64,000 bases of DNA from Candidatus Nitrosocaldus schleperae (GTDB lineage Archaea > Thermoproteota > Nitrososphaeria > Nitrososphaerales > Nitrosocaldaceae), in assembly GCA_013538805.1 (NCBI GenBank), contig JABXGR010000007.1, positions 18,385 to 82,384 on the forward strand. The letters run 5' to 3'. Under the pieces are notes generated by a model. That model searched no databases. It was not told the origin of the DNA and was given only the letters and a program-made list of their open reading frames with translations. Shown one piece after another: positions 8,360-17,995 of this stretch (the first letter of the stretch is position 1; each line of letters begins with the position of its first letter). The position numbers and the translations under genes are program-made.

Positions 8360-9111
8360 TCCCATCACACAAGGTTATGAAGATAATACCTGCTATAGAC
8401 TTGATCGATGGCAAGGATGTAAGGTTAACTAAGGGCGACCCATCTAAGCAAACTGTATATAGCGATGATCCTTTAGCAGTAGCATATACATGGGCTAGAG
8501 AAGGGGCAGATGCCCTCCATGTCGTTGATCTAAATGCAACACTCTCACTAGCAGTAGATAATAGAACAATTGTAGAGAGGATAAGTAAGAGTGTAAGCAT
8601 ACCAGTGCATGCTGCTGGGGGCATAAGGAGTTTAGATGCTGCTGTATCGATGCTTGAGCATGCATATGCTGTAGTAATTGCTACACTTGCATTCAAGGAT
8701 GAGCATTCACTAACTAGATTGCTTGAACTCTATGGCTATGAGAGGATAATAGTTGCATTAGACCACGAAGATGGTATAGTTAAGATCCATGGATGGAAGG
8801 ATAGCGTTGGTATGGGCATAGAGGATGCGTTAAGGCACTTCTCTTCATTGGGAGTAAAGAGATTCCTTGTAACGGATACAGCAAGGGATGGTACTATGCT
8901 AGGCTTGAGCAACTCATCGATCAAGATTATAAGGGATGCTAATAGAGCAGGGCTTGAGATCATAGCATCTGGAGGGATAACAACCCTTGAGGATGTTAGG
9001 ATGGCTAGAGATGCTGGAGCCTATGCTGTAATACTAGGCAAGGCATTGTATGAAGGTAGAATAAGAATAAGTGATGCCAAGTCTATCTCTTCCTTATCAT
9101 CCTCATCTTAG
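8356..9111 (+). CDS. hisA: ProFAR isomerase
   Basis: Phosphoribosyl-formimino-5-aminoimidazole carboxamide ribotide isomerase, a TIM-barrel enzyme. Seen are MKIIPAIDLIDGKDVRLTKG with the first catalytic Asp, VDLNATLS, HAAGGIRSLDAA, VTDTARDGTMLG with the second catalytic Asp, and ASGGITTLEDV. The ATG at 8356 forms ATGA with the hisH stop; an internal ATG at 8377 is also possible and would give a canonical N-terminus. The last residues are a serine run (SSLSSSS). Confidence 0.95.
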   Translation: MIPSHKVMKIIPAIDLIDGKDVRLTKGDPSKQTVYSDDPLAVAYTWAREGADALHVVDLNATLSLAVDNRTIVERISKSVSIPVHAAGGIRSLDAAVSMLEHAYAVVIATLAFKDEHSLTRLLELYGYERIIVALDHEDGIVKIHGWKDSVGMGIEDALRHFSSLGVKRFLVTDTARDGTMLGLSNSSIKIIRDANRAGLEIIASGGITTLEDVRMARDAGAYAVILGKALYEGRIRISDAKSISSLSSSS

Positions 9112-9123
9112 CTAGCCTTACAT

Positions 9124-9136
9124 TATAATTAAATTA
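9124..9136 (+). promoter_or_regulatory. TATA box of hisF
   Basis: TATAATTAAATTA is centred about 28 bp before a TTG codon at 9159. No in-frame ATG exists upstream, and the family start ([10 protein letters not shown]) coincides with the TTG, so this box supports a leaderless TTG start. Confidence 0.55.
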
Positions 9137-9158
9137 TGTTCTCTATGCACTCTTTACA

Positions 9159-9926
9159 TTGTTAGCAAAGAGGATAATCCCATGCTTGGATGTGGATAAG
9201 GGGAGAGTGGTTAAAGGTATACACTTCAAGGATATAAGGGATGCTGGCAATCCAGTTGAGTTGGCTAAGCATTATAGTGATGATGGTGCAGATGAACTAG
9301 TCTTCCTTGACATAACTGCTAGTGAAGAGCATAGAGCAACTATGGTAGATGTTGTTAAGAGTGTAGCAAGAGCAATAGATATACCATTCACTGTTGGAGG
9401 AGGCATAAGGAGCATGGAGGATGCTAGAGCAATACTACTTGCTGGAGCAGACAAGGTATCAATAAACACTGCTGCTCTCAAGAACCCTTCCCTTATAACA
9501 GAACTGAAGGATATATTTGGTAAGCAGTGTGTTGTTGTTGCAATAGATGCGAAGAGGAGCATTAGAGATGGGAAGGTATTCTATGAGGTCTACATATATG
9601 GAGGGAAGAGAGCAACTGGTATTGATGCTATTGAATGGGCTAGAAAGGCAGAGGGCCTTGGTGCTGGGGAACTACTGCTAACAAGCATAGATAAGGATGG
9701 CACAAAGGATGGCTATGATCTTGAGTTGACTGCTCAAGTATGCAAGGCAGTAAATATACCTGTTATAGCATCTGGTGGTGCTGGAGGTCCAGAGCATATG
9801 CTTGAACTCTTCAAGCATACAGGTGCTGATGCTGCACTTGCTGCATCCATCTTCCATTATGGTGAGTACACTGTAAGGTATGTAAAGCAGTATCTCAAGG
9901 ATAATGGGGTAGAGGTAAGGGTGTGA
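9159..9926 (+). CDS. hisF: Imidazole glycerol phosphate synthase, cyclase subunit
   Basis: TIM-barrel cyclase that uses ammonia from HisH to form imidazole glycerol phosphate and AICAR. The 255 residues contain [19 protein letters not shown] (catalytic Asp11), [38 protein letters not shown] (second catalytic Asp) and [11 protein letters not shown]. Translation appears to begin at TTG (9159). The cluster stops here; the hisE and hisI functions must be encoded elsewhere. Confidence 0.95.
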   Translation: MLAKRIIPCLDVDKGRVVKGIHFKDIRDAGNPVELAKHYSDDGADELVFLDITASEEHRATMVDVVKSVARAIDIPFTVGGGIRSMEDARAILLAGADKVSINTAALKNPSLITELKDIFGKQCVVVAIDAKRSIRDGKVFYEVYIYGGKRATGIDAIEWARKAEGLGAGELLLTSIDKDGTKDGYDLELTAQVCKAVNIPVIASGGAGGPEHMLELFKHTGADAALAASIFHYGEYTVRYVKQYLKDNGVEVRV

Positions 9927-10030
9927 TCAATCTATTTATCGCAAGGAAGTGTATGATAAGCAGTTATATACTACATGCAATTCATTGATAGATGATCCTC
10001 ATTGGAGTTGGCTAGTAGTAATAGAATTGG

Positions 10031-10148
10031 TAGCCCGGCCCAGATTCGAACTGGGGTCTGGGGCTCCAAAGGCCCCCATGCTTGACCGCTACATTCGGCG
10101 AGCATTCTATTATTTGGTTAGTATAGTGATCATGCTCTCCACCGGGCT
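10031..10148 (-). tRNA. tRNA-Pro (UGG) with a 45-nt intron in the D-stem
   Basis: Exon 1 is 10148-10139 and exon 2 is 10093-10031; the intron is 10138-10094. The spliced 73-nt RNA folds into a normal cloverleaf: acceptor AGCCCGG/CCGGGCT, D-stem GTGT/GCAT, anticodon stem GGGGC/GCCCC around CUUUGGA (anticodon UGG), T-arm CCCAG/CTGGG with TTCGAAT. CCA is encoded at 10030-10028. The junctions form a bulge-helix-bulge: central helix CGGT/GCCG, three-base bulges GGA and AAT, and an intron stem GAGCAT/ATGCTC. The intron lies after tRNA position 10, not at the common 37/38 site. The acceptor strand AGCCCGG also occurs once more just upstream (10156-10150). Confidence 0.9.
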
Positions 10149-10197
10149 GCCGGGCTATACCTCATGAACCTTATCTTATTAATAATCTTAATTGCCC

Positions 10198-11394
10198 ATG
10201 CGTGTAAAGGCTTTATTAATCTCATCCCATAATCCTATCAGATTGAAGGTAGTGGTGTATGGTCTTAGTACTGAGGGCTACAACATAGCCAAGAGCCTCT
10301 CACTGAAGGGTTTTGATGTATCCATGGTAGATGAGTCTAAAGGCATGGCCGTATCCATTAGGGCTGAGATGGCTATGGCTTACTCAAGTGTTAATGCGTT
10401 GATGGAGGATGAGCCGTTGCTGGGGTTGGAGCCTGAGGGTATTGCAATAGCAAGTGCAGACTATATATTCTTCACACCAAAGATAAGAAAGGTTGCTCAT
10501 GATGCAAAGGTAGAGATTGCAGGAAAGTTTAGGAGCATGATAAATCATCTTGGGAAGGACTCATCAATAATATACTGTATACCAACTGGGATAGGAGGAA
10601 ACAAGGAGGTGATGGAGGTGCTGGAGCATGTTACTAACATGAAGGTTAATGAGGATATCAACTACTACTACATGCCTATAGCAACTGATGCCCTAGGTTA
10701 TGTTATAGGCTCTACATCTATTATGAGGGAGGATCAAGGCATATACAGGATAATCGAGTGTGTTACTGATGGCAGTAAGATCTCTATGATGGATATACAA
10801 TCAGCAGAGATACTCTACTCAAATAGGGTGCTCTCGCACTACATACCCCTTATAACAGCATTCGAACTATGCAAGAATATAAGCGAGGACACACGTAGCA
10901 TACTTAGAGAGGAGGAAGGGCTAAGGGAACTCTTCATAGATGATGTTGCCTCTAGCCTATTTGACCTCTACATGCTTGCAAACTCCATAGAGAGTGCTAC
11001 TCTAGCACATATAATAAATAACTGCATAAGGAGCCTAGAGGCATACTCCAAGCATATTGTAGATGAGGTAAGGTTACTGCTCAAGAAGAAGGATCTTAGG
11101 GCAAGCAAGTGCAAGATAGTCATAGCATGGAGTATAGATAGCAATGAGATGAGGAGTAGCAGAACAGCTATGCTATCACTCCTCTCATCTAGGCTAAGGG
11201 ATTATGTAGGTGATGTGGATATGCTAAAAGGTACAAGCCTATTAGAGGTGTATGATGAGAGAACCCTTGTTATACTTGCATGCTCAAGGGCAGATTATGA
11301 GAGGATAAAGGATTACATGGATAAGGTTAAGAGTATAGGGAGGGATTCCATAATAGTAGTCAAGGCAAACCCCCTATGCGAGGTTATAGATTGA
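10198..11394 (+). CDS. NAD-binding protein related to nucleotide-sugar dehydrogenases
   Basis: A 398-residue protein of uncertain function. It begins with a Rossmann-type segment, LKVVVYGLSTEGYNIAKSLS, followed by an acidic end of the second strand (VSMVDES), which suggests NAD(P) binding. The order of segments, such as YIFFTPKIRKVAHDAKVEIA and IYCIPTGIGG, recalls the UDP-glucose/UDP-ManNAc 6-dehydrogenase family, but the catalytic Cys motif of those enzymes is not clear to me. The start is ATG 10198; a TTG at 10192 is also in frame. It lies between tRNA-Pro and grpE, with no operon link visible. Confidence 0.55.
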   Translation: MRVKALLISSHNPIRLKVVVYGLSTEGYNIAKSLSLKGFDVSMVDESKGMAVSIRAEMAMAYSSVNALMEDEPLLGLEPEGIAIASADYIFFTPKIRKVAHDAKVEIAGKFRSMINHLGKDSSIIYCIPTGIGGNKEVMEVLEHVTNMKVNEDINYYYMPIATDALGYVIGSTSIMREDQGIYRIIECVTDGSKISMMDIQSAEILYSNRVLSHYIPLITAFELCKNISEDTRSILREEEGLRELFIDDVASSLFDLYMLANSIESATLAHIINNCIRSLEAYSKHIVDEVRLLLKKKDLRASKCKIVIAWSIDSNEMRSSRTAMLSLLSSRLRDYVGDVDMLKGTSLLEVYDERTLVILACSRADYERIKDYMDKVKSIGRDSIIVVKANPLCEVID

Positions 11395-11432
11395 ATGCTA
11401 GGTTTATAGGCTGGCATATTTGAGTTTATACT

Positions 11433-12008
11433 ATGAGTGCTATGAATGATGATGGTAATGGTAATGGTGATACTGTTAGCAACGATGCTACTACTACTAA
11501 TAGCAAGGAGGCTGTTGCTAGGGGTTCAGGCAACGAAGAGGTTGAGATGCTAAAGAGTGCATTGAAGGAGTATGAGAGTAAATACAAGTACCTCCTTGCA
11601 GATTACGATAACTACAGGAAGAGGGTTGAGAGAGAAGCAGAGTATAGGATAAGGCAGAGTATAGAGTCATTTGTACTCAAACTCCTCAACCTTAGGGATG
11701 ACTTCATGAGGGCAGTGGATGCTGCAAGGAAGGGCTCTGATAAGCATATAGTAGAAGGGCTTGAAAGCGTGCTTAAGAACCTTGATGGTATACTCAAGGA
11801 TGCGGGGGTTGTAGAGATACCTGCTGTAGGAAGGGCATTCAATCCAAGCATGCATGAGGCAGTATCCTTCATCTACAATGCTGAACTCCCAGATCTAACA
11901 GTTACAAATGAGATAAGGAAGGGTTATATGATGAATGATAAAGTAATAAGACCCAGCCTTGTAGAGGTATCTAGGAGACCTGTACAGGAAGGAGGTGGTG
12001 AGTTATGA
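11433..12008 (+). CDS. grpE: Nucleotide exchange factor GrpE
   Basis: Releases ADP from DnaK. The 191 residues have an N-terminal acidic, Asn/Gly/Asp/Thr-rich tail of about 35 residues, a long helix with [19 protein letters not shown], and the C-terminal beta domain [11 protein letters not shown] and [17 protein letters not shown], the part that contacts DnaK. The tail is encoded by simple GGTAAT-type repeats. It overlaps dnaK by 4 bp and heads the chaperone operon grpE-dnaK-dnaJ, a system that archaea are thought to have acquired from bacteria. Confidence 0.95.
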   Translation: MSAMNDDGNGNGDTVSNDATTTNSKEAVARGSGNEEVEMLKSALKEYESKYKYLLADYDNYRKRVEREAEYRIRQSIESFVLKLLNLRDDFMRAVDAARKGSDKHIVEGLESVLKNLDGILKDAGVVEIPAVGRAFNPSMHEAVSFIYNAELPDLTVTNEIRKGYMMNDKVIRPSLVEVSRRPVQEGGGEL

Positions 12009-13825
12009 GTAAGATAATAGGCATAGATCTAGGTACAAGTAACTCTGCTGCTGCAGTTATAATTGGAGGCAAGCCTGTAGTTATACCATCAGCAGAAGGC
12101 ACATCACTCTATGGCAAGTCATTCCCATCCATAGTTGCATTCACAAAGGATGGGCAACTCCTTGTAGGTGAACCAGCAAGGAGGCAGATGGTAACCAATC
12201 CAGAGGGCACAATTATAGCAGCGAAGCGCAAGATGGGTACAGATTATAAATTCAAGGTGTATGATAAGGAGTATACACCTCAGCAGATCTCAGCACTGAT
12301 ACTGCAGAAGATAAAGAAGGATGCAGAAGCATTCCTTGGTGAGAAGATAGAGAAGGCTGTAATTACAGTGCCAGCATACTTCAATGATAACCAGAGGCAG
12401 GCTACAAAGGATGCTGGTGAGATAGCAGGGCTTCAGGTTGTAAGGCTTATACCAGAGCCAACTGCTGCTGCCCTAGCATATGGGCTTGACAAGGCTGACA
12501 AGGATCTCAAGATAATGGTATTTGATCTTGGAGGAGGCACCCTTGATGTTACAATAATGGAGATGGGAGGAGGGGTATTCGAGGTCAAGGCTACATCTGG
12601 AGATACACAGTTAGGAGGAACGGATATGGATAATGCAATAGTAGATTACATAGTGAGCAGGTTCAAGGAGGATACAGGCATAGATCTTAGCAGGGATAGG
12701 ATGGCTATGATGCGTGTAAGGGAGGCAGCAGAGAAGGCAAAGATAGAGTTATCATCACTGCTAACCACTGAGATAAACCTGCCATTCATAGCATACGATC
12801 CAAGGAACAATGAGCCTAAACATCTTAACATGACACTTACTAGAGCAAAGTTGGAGGAGTTGATAAGACCAATAGTTGAGCGCTGTAGGCAGCCTATGAT
12901 GCAGGCATTGGCAGATGCAAAGATGAAGCCTGAGGATATAGATAAGATCATCCTTATAGGAGGTCCAACAAGGATTCCCATGATAAGAGAGTTTGTTAAG
13001 CAGATCATGGGCAAGGAGCCAGAGAGGGGTGTAGATCCAATGGAGGCTGTAGCGATAGGGGCAGCGATACAAGGCGCAATAATAGCAGGGGATATAGCAA
13101 GGGATATAGTGCTCCTTGATGTAACTCCTTTGAGCCTTGGTGTTGAAGTGCTAGGAGGCTTGGCAGAGAAGATAATAGAGAGGAACACAACCATACCATG
13201 CAAGAGGAGCAAGATATTCACAACAGCAGCAGATTACCAGACAGCAGTAACCATACATGTTGTGCAAGGCGAGAGGCCAATGGCTGCTGATAACGTCTCT
13301 CTAGGCATGTTCACACTCTCTGGCATACCTCCAGCACCTAGAGGAGTACCTCAGATAGAGGTTACATTTGATCTTGATACTAATGGCATACTACATGTAA
13401 GTGCAAAGGATCTAGCAACTGGGAAGGAGCAGAGCATAACTATAACCTCAGCAAACAAGTTGAGCAAGGAGGAGATAGAGAGGCTCAAGAGAGAGGCAGA
13501 GATGTATGCTGAGCAGGATAAGAGGAAGAAGGAGGAGGCTGAGTTAAGGAACGAGGCTGATAACCTGATATACACTGCTGATAGGATGGTAAAGCAGGAT
13601 CTGAAGGATAAGTTAAGTGGAGAGCAGGTTGAGAGGATAAACAAGGCAATACAGGCATTGAAGGATGCACTAGCAGGGAAGGATACAGCATTGATAAAGA
13701 GCAGGCTTGATGAGTTGAAGAGTATCCTTGGAGAGATAAGTGCACAGGTGTATAGCAGGGTAGGTTCAAGCACAGGTGCTGGATCCTCATCTTCTTCATC
13801 ATCCTCAACAGCAGGCAGCAAGTGA
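12005..13825 (+). CDS. dnaK: Molecular chaperone DnaK (Hsp70)
   Basis: ATP-driven chaperone. Signatures are [46 protein letters not shown] and [12 protein letters not shown] in the ATPase domain, and [13 protein letters not shown] at the start of the substrate-binding domain. At 606 residues it is full length. The C-terminus is a run of serines (about residues 592-602) encoded by TCA/TCT/TCC codons, without the EEVD of cytosolic eukaryotic Hsp70. A GGAGG site lies 12-16 nt before the ATG, inside grpE. Confidence 0.97.
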   Translation: MSKIIGIDLGTSNSAAAVIIGGKPVVIPSAEGTSLYGKSFPSIVAFTKDGQLLVGEPARRQMVTNPEGTIIAAKRKMGTDYKFKVYDKEYTPQQISALILQKIKKDAEAFLGEKIEKAVITVPAYFNDNQRQATKDAGEIAGLQVVRLIPEPTAAALAYGLDKADKDLKIMVFDLGGGTLDVTIMEMGGGVFEVKATSGDTQLGGTDMDNAIVDYIVSRFKEDTGIDLSRDRMAMMRVREAAEKAKIELSSLLTTEINLPFIAYDPRNNEPKHLNMTLTRAKLEELIRPIVERCRQPMMQALADAKMKPEDIDKIILIGGPTRIPMIREFVKQIMGKEPERGVDPMEAVAIGAAIQGAIIAGDIARDIVLLDVTPLSLGVEVLGGLAEKIIERNTTIPCKRSKIFTTAADYQTAVTIHVVQGERPMAADNVSLGMFTLSGIPPAPRGVPQIEVTFDLDTNGILHVSAKDLATGKEQSITITSANKLSKEEIERLKREAEMYAEQDKRKKEEAELRNEADNLIYTADRMVKQDLKDKLSGEQVERINKAIQALKDALAGKDTALIKSRLDELKSILGEISAQVYSRVGSSTGAGSSSSSSSSTAGSK

Positions 13826-13879
13826 ATGATTGAGCAGACAATCATTAAATAAACGATTTATTATTTTTTATTTGTGTGA

Positions 13880-15040
<1,161 letters not shown>

Positions 15041-15344
15041 GTAGGGTAGGGTAGGTGTGTAGGGGTGTACAAATAATAGATAACAACATCTAACAATATA
15101 GTGTTCTGCTAGTCAGATTACCTAGATGGGTGAGTTATTTATGCTGCTTCAAAGCCTCGCTATGATAAAGCCTATCATGAAGCAAGAGGAGTATCTGCTC
15201 TTGCATATAAGGGATTCATAATATGAGTTGATTATATGGATAACCTCTGGTAGAATAGGATTCTAATAGTAGATTGTATTAACACTACTATCATCTATGA
15301 GAAGTGTAAAAAGATTTTTATCTTATCATATGGTAGGTAATTGC
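15041..15344. other. Intergenic region with two adjacent small hairpins
   Basis: No gene is seen between dnaJ and the small Hsp. Two neighbouring inverted repeats occur: ATGATA (15162-15167) with TATCAT (15173-15178), and GCAAGAG (15182-15188) with CTCTTGC (15198-15204). They could be a terminator for the grpE-dnaK-dnaJ message or part of a regulatory element, but neither is followed by a clear T-run. Confidence 0.4.
15314..15324 (+). promoter_or_regulatory. TATA box of the first small Hsp gene
   Basis: ATTTTTATCTT is centred about 27 bp before ATG 15345. An in-frame ATG at 15297 lies upstream of the box and is therefore unlikely to be the start. Confidence 0.5.
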
Positions 15345-15932
15345 ATGTCATGGGAGGAGTGGTTCGGTAGGAGGAGAAGACCATTCGCATTCTGGCAGGA
15401 GATAGAGGAGATGATGCGTGAGATGGAGAGGGAGATGGAGAGGATGTTCGAGAGGAGCATGAAAGAACTTGAGGAGATGGTTCCCAAGGACCTTGTAAGA
15501 GAGTACAAACTGCCAGATGGAAGAGTAAGGAGAGAGTGGGGCCCATTCGTCTACGGCTACTCTCTTACCATAGGACCTGATGGAAAGCCAGTTATAAGAG
15601 AGTTCGGCAACGTTAGACCTTCATTTACAGGTGGAAGGATAGCACTGAAGGAGGAGAGGGAGCCTTTGGTTGATGTTATGAGCACTGATGGAGAGTTGAA
15701 GGTGATAGCTGAACTCCCAGGGATAAACAAGGAGGATATAAGGGTTACAGCAACCGAGAAGAGTGTTAACATAAGGGCTGAGAACCCTGAGAGGAAGTAC
15801 AGCAAGAGCATAGATCTGCCAGAAGAGGTTGATCCTGCTAGTGCTAAATCAACCTACAAGAATGGCATACTTGAGATAACATTCAAGAAGAAAGGTTCGA
15901 AGCAGGAAGGATTCACCATAAAGGTTGAGTAG
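15345..15932 (+). CDS. Small heat-shock protein (Hsp20/alpha-crystallin), long N-terminal arm
   Basis: A 195-residue ATP-independent holdase. The alpha-crystallin domain occupies the last 90 or so residues: PLVDVMSTDGELKVIAELPG, VTATEKSVNIRAE, and NGILEITFKKK near the end. The N-terminal half is unusual: highly charged, rich in Glu, Met and Arg (EIEEMMREMEREMERMFERS), likely a helix or coiled coil. The start ATG 15345 is supported by its TATA box. It overlaps the upstream extension of the PAC2 frame and probably forms an operon with it and with a second small Hsp. Confidence 0.9.
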   Translation: MSWEEWFGRRRRPFAFWQEIEEMMREMEREMERMFERSMKELEEMVPKDLVREYKLPDGRVRREWGPFVYGYSLTIGPDGKPVIREFGNVRPSFTGGRIALKEEREPLVDVMSTDGELKVIAELPGINKEDIRVTATEKSVNIRAENPERKYSKSIDLPEEVDPASAKSTYKNGILEITFKKKGSKQEGFTIKVE

Positions 15933-15966
15933 TGTACTGATGCTGATAGGAAGGAGTGATGCAAAC

Positions 15967-16698
15967 ATGAAGGTTGTAGAGTACGATAGCAGCAAGATGG
16001 AATCACCCTATATTTTTATAGGTCTGCCAGATGTTGGGTTAGTAGGTAGCATAGCAGTCTCCTACATGATAGAGAGCATAAAGATGACTGAGATAGGGTA
16101 TGTAGAGTCTGATCTCTTCCCTCCATTACTGCTAGTTAGGAATGGAGAGGTGAAGAACCCAATAAGACTGTACTCAAACACAACCAATATTATAGCATTG
16201 ATATCAGAGATGCCCATACATCCTTCACTCCTGCAGGAGTTTGTAACCAGCATAGCAGAGTGGTTCAAGAAGGTAAACCCTAGGCTTGTGGTAAGCATAA
16301 CAGGCATTCCAGTGCAGAACAGGCTCAACATAGATAAGCCAAAGGTATTCTATATAGCAACTGATGAGCATGCATCATCGCTGATGAGATCAACACAAGC
16401 ACTTGTATTCGAGGAAGGTATACTATTTGGTGCATATGCAGCAATACTAAAGGCATGCATGAGCAGGAGCATACCAACACTAACGCTCTTCACACAATCC
16501 CATCTCAACTTCCCAGACCCATTTGCATCGATAGAGGCGCTAGAGGTTCTAAACAAAGCATTAAACATAGGCATAGATCTTAATGAGTTGAGGGAGGAGG
16601 CTGAGATGATAAGGATAAAGACCAGGGAGTTGATGAAGCAGACTGAGAGCATGCTAGCAGAGCCAAGGTTAAAGGCTACTCCAACATTCTATGGGTGA
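15967..16698 (+). CDS. PAC2-family protein (proteasome assembly chaperone-like)
   Basis: About 243 residues with the PAC2 core: PYIFIGLPDVGLVGSIAVSY, LLLVRNGEVKNPIRLY, VVSITGIPVQN and EGILFGAYAAILKACM. In eukaryotes PAC2 proteins help assemble the proteasome core; the archaeal members are ATP-grasp-like in annotation but functionally unproven. The start is uncertain: TTG 15925, ATG 15940 or ATG 15967. The last is chosen because a GGAG lies about 10 nt before it. It sits between two small Hsp genes with overlapping or touching ends, which suggests a role in protein quality control. Confidence 0.85.
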   Translation: MKVVEYDSSKMESPYIFIGLPDVGLVGSIAVSYMIESIKMTEIGYVESDLFPPLLLVRNGEVKNPIRLYSNTTNIIALISEMPIHPSLLQEFVTSIAEWFKKVNPRLVVSITGIPVQNRLNIDKPKVFYIATDEHASSLMRSTQALVFEEGILFGAYAAILKACMSRSIPTLTLFTQSHLNFPDPFASIEALEVLNKALNIGIDLNELREEAEMIRIKTRELMKQTESMLAEPRLKATPTFYG

Positions 16699-17159
16699 TG
16701 AATATGAGTAGTGAAAGGAGAGATAAAGAGGAAGAGGGAGAGAGGCGTGATATATTCGATGTTATAGAGGAGATGGATAGGAGGATGAGGAAGATCATGG
16801 AGAGGGCATTCTCAAGCATGATCATGGATGTTGATGAGCAGTTGTACGATATAGAGAGGAGGGAACTTAAGCCACTTACACAGATAAGTGAGACTGATGA
16901 GGAGGTTATAGTTACGCTAGATATACCATGTGCAAGCAAGGAGAGTATAGAGTTGAAGGCAACTGAGGATACTCTATTCATAAGGGCAAGGATGGATAGA
17001 TGCATAACGTTCAGCAACGTTGAGTTTGAGAACTACAGCAAGAGTGTAAGGCTCCCAGCAAGGGTTGAACCTAAATATGCTAGAGCATCGTTCAGGAATG
17101 GAATTCTTCAGGTTAGGTTACCAAAGAAGTTTGAAGGCACTGAGATAAACATAGGTTGA
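16698..17159 (+). CDS. Small heat-shock protein (Hsp20), divergent
   Basis: A 153-residue protein with a strongly charged N-terminus (SSERRDKEEEGERRDIF) and a C-terminal alpha-crystallin domain: TQISETDEEVIVTLDIPCAS, DTLFIRAR, YSKSVRLPARV and NGILQVRLPKK. The start ATG shares one base with the PAC2 stop codon. The C-terminal I-x-I motif may be INIG-like (TEINIG) rather than the classical IXI. It is the third gene of the Hsp20-PAC2-Hsp20 run. Confidence 0.85.
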   Translation: MNMSSERRDKEEEGERRDIFDVIEEMDRRMRKIMERAFSSMIMDVDEQLYDIERRELKPLTQISETDEEVIVTLDIPCASKESIELKATEDTLFIRARMDRCITFSNVEFENYSKSVRLPARVEPKYARASFRNGILQVRLPKKFEGTEINIG

Positions 17160-17209
17160 GTAGTTAGATTGGCTTGAAGGTTTATTATTTATTTTTGTGT
17201 AGGTAGTGG

Positions 17210-17815
17210 ATGAATTATGATATGATGATGAGGAGGGGGAGTAGGAAGAGGAAGATGATGATGAAGATAGCAGTTGATGTTGATGGCGTACTTGCAGATA
17301 TAATAAGCGTATGGTTAACATATTACAATGAGAGGCATGACTCATCACTCAGCAAGGAGCAGATACAGAGATGGGACTTCTGGAAGAGTATAGGTTATAG
17401 TGCAGAGAGGTTCTATTCAGAACTAGCAACATGCTGGAAGGAATGGCACAAGGTTCCAGTGATGGAGGATGGTATCGCTAACTCTATAGCAACGCTTAGA
17501 AGTTTAGGCAAAGTGGATATAGTAAGTGCACAGATGGCCAAGGATTATGTTAAGATGTGGCTTGATCATAACAAGATCATCTATGATGATTACGTTAGCG
17601 TCACAAGGGGAGTAGACAAGGCAGATCTAGCATATGATGCATTCATAGATGACTCTCCAATAAATGCAGAGAGGATATCTAGCATGGGTAAGCTGGTCCT
17701 CCTCTACGATCAGCCATGGAATAGGTACCTTGAGGATGGTAGATATATAGTAAGGGTTAAGAGTATGGATGAGGTAAGGAAGGTACTCATAGATAGATTT
17801 GTGAGCAAGTTATAA
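17210..17815 (+). CDS. 5'(3')-deoxyribonucleotidase-like HAD phosphatase
   Basis: A 201-residue C1-capped HAD protein of the NT5C type. Motif I is VDVDGVLADI, followed by a helical cap with WDFWKSIGY and MEDGIANSIATLRSLG; motif II is DIVSAQMAKD and motif IV is AFIDDSPIN. The family dephosphorylates nucleoside monophosphates, so a role in nucleotide salvage is likely. The first 17 residues (Met/Arg/Lys-rich) before KIAVDVDG may be extra; ATG 17210 is kept because a TATA-like TTTATTATTT (17181-17190) lies 25 bp upstream. Confidence 0.75.
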   Translation: MNYDMMMRRGSRKRKMMMKIAVDVDGVLADIISVWLTYYNERHDSSLSKEQIQRWDFWKSIGYSAERFYSELATCWKEWHKVPVMEDGIANSIATLRSLGKVDIVSAQMAKDYVKMWLDHNKIIYDDYVSVTRGVDKADLAYDAFIDDSPINAERISSMGKLVLLYDQPWNRYLEDGRYIVRVKSMDEVRKVLIDRFVSKL

Positions 17816-17860
17816 GGTAATTGCTACTTTACTTAATGCTATACAGCAATATTGTAAGCC

Positions 17861-17871
17861 AAAATATAAAG
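17861..17871 (+). promoter_or_regulatory. TATA box of tRNA-Leu
   Basis: AAAATATAAAG lies about 38 bp before the mature tRNA start, leaving room for a short leader removed by RNase P. Confidence 0.5.
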
Positions 17872-17903
17872 TAGGATCATCCCTAATCCCTACAAGCAGC
17901 GAT

Positions 17904-17988
17904 GCGGGGGTCGCCAAGCATGGTCAAAGGCGCTAGGCTCAGAACCTAGTCCCTTAGGGGTTCGTGGGTTCAAATCCCACCCCCCGCA
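17904..17988 (+). tRNA. tRNA-Leu (CAG)
   Basis: An 85-nt class II tRNA without intron. Acceptor GCGGGGG pairs with CCCCCGC, discriminator A at 17988. The anticodon arm is CTAGG-CTCAGAA-CCTAG (anticodon CAG), followed by a long variable arm (TCCCTTAGGGG) and T-arm GTGGG-TTCAAAT-CCCAC. The following bases are CCT, so a full CCA is not encoded. It ends only 7 bp before the stop codon of the convergent oxidoreductase gene. Confidence 0.95.
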
Positions 17989-17995
17989 CCTGCTA

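Noticed and set aside
9949..10167. Forward frame over tRNA-Pro
   Set aside because: It is read through the complement of a tRNA and its intron.
15162..15204. Two hairpins as a heat-shock riboswitch or C/D box RNA
   Set aside because: No C/D box or conserved riboswitch core could be recognised; recorded only as hairpins.
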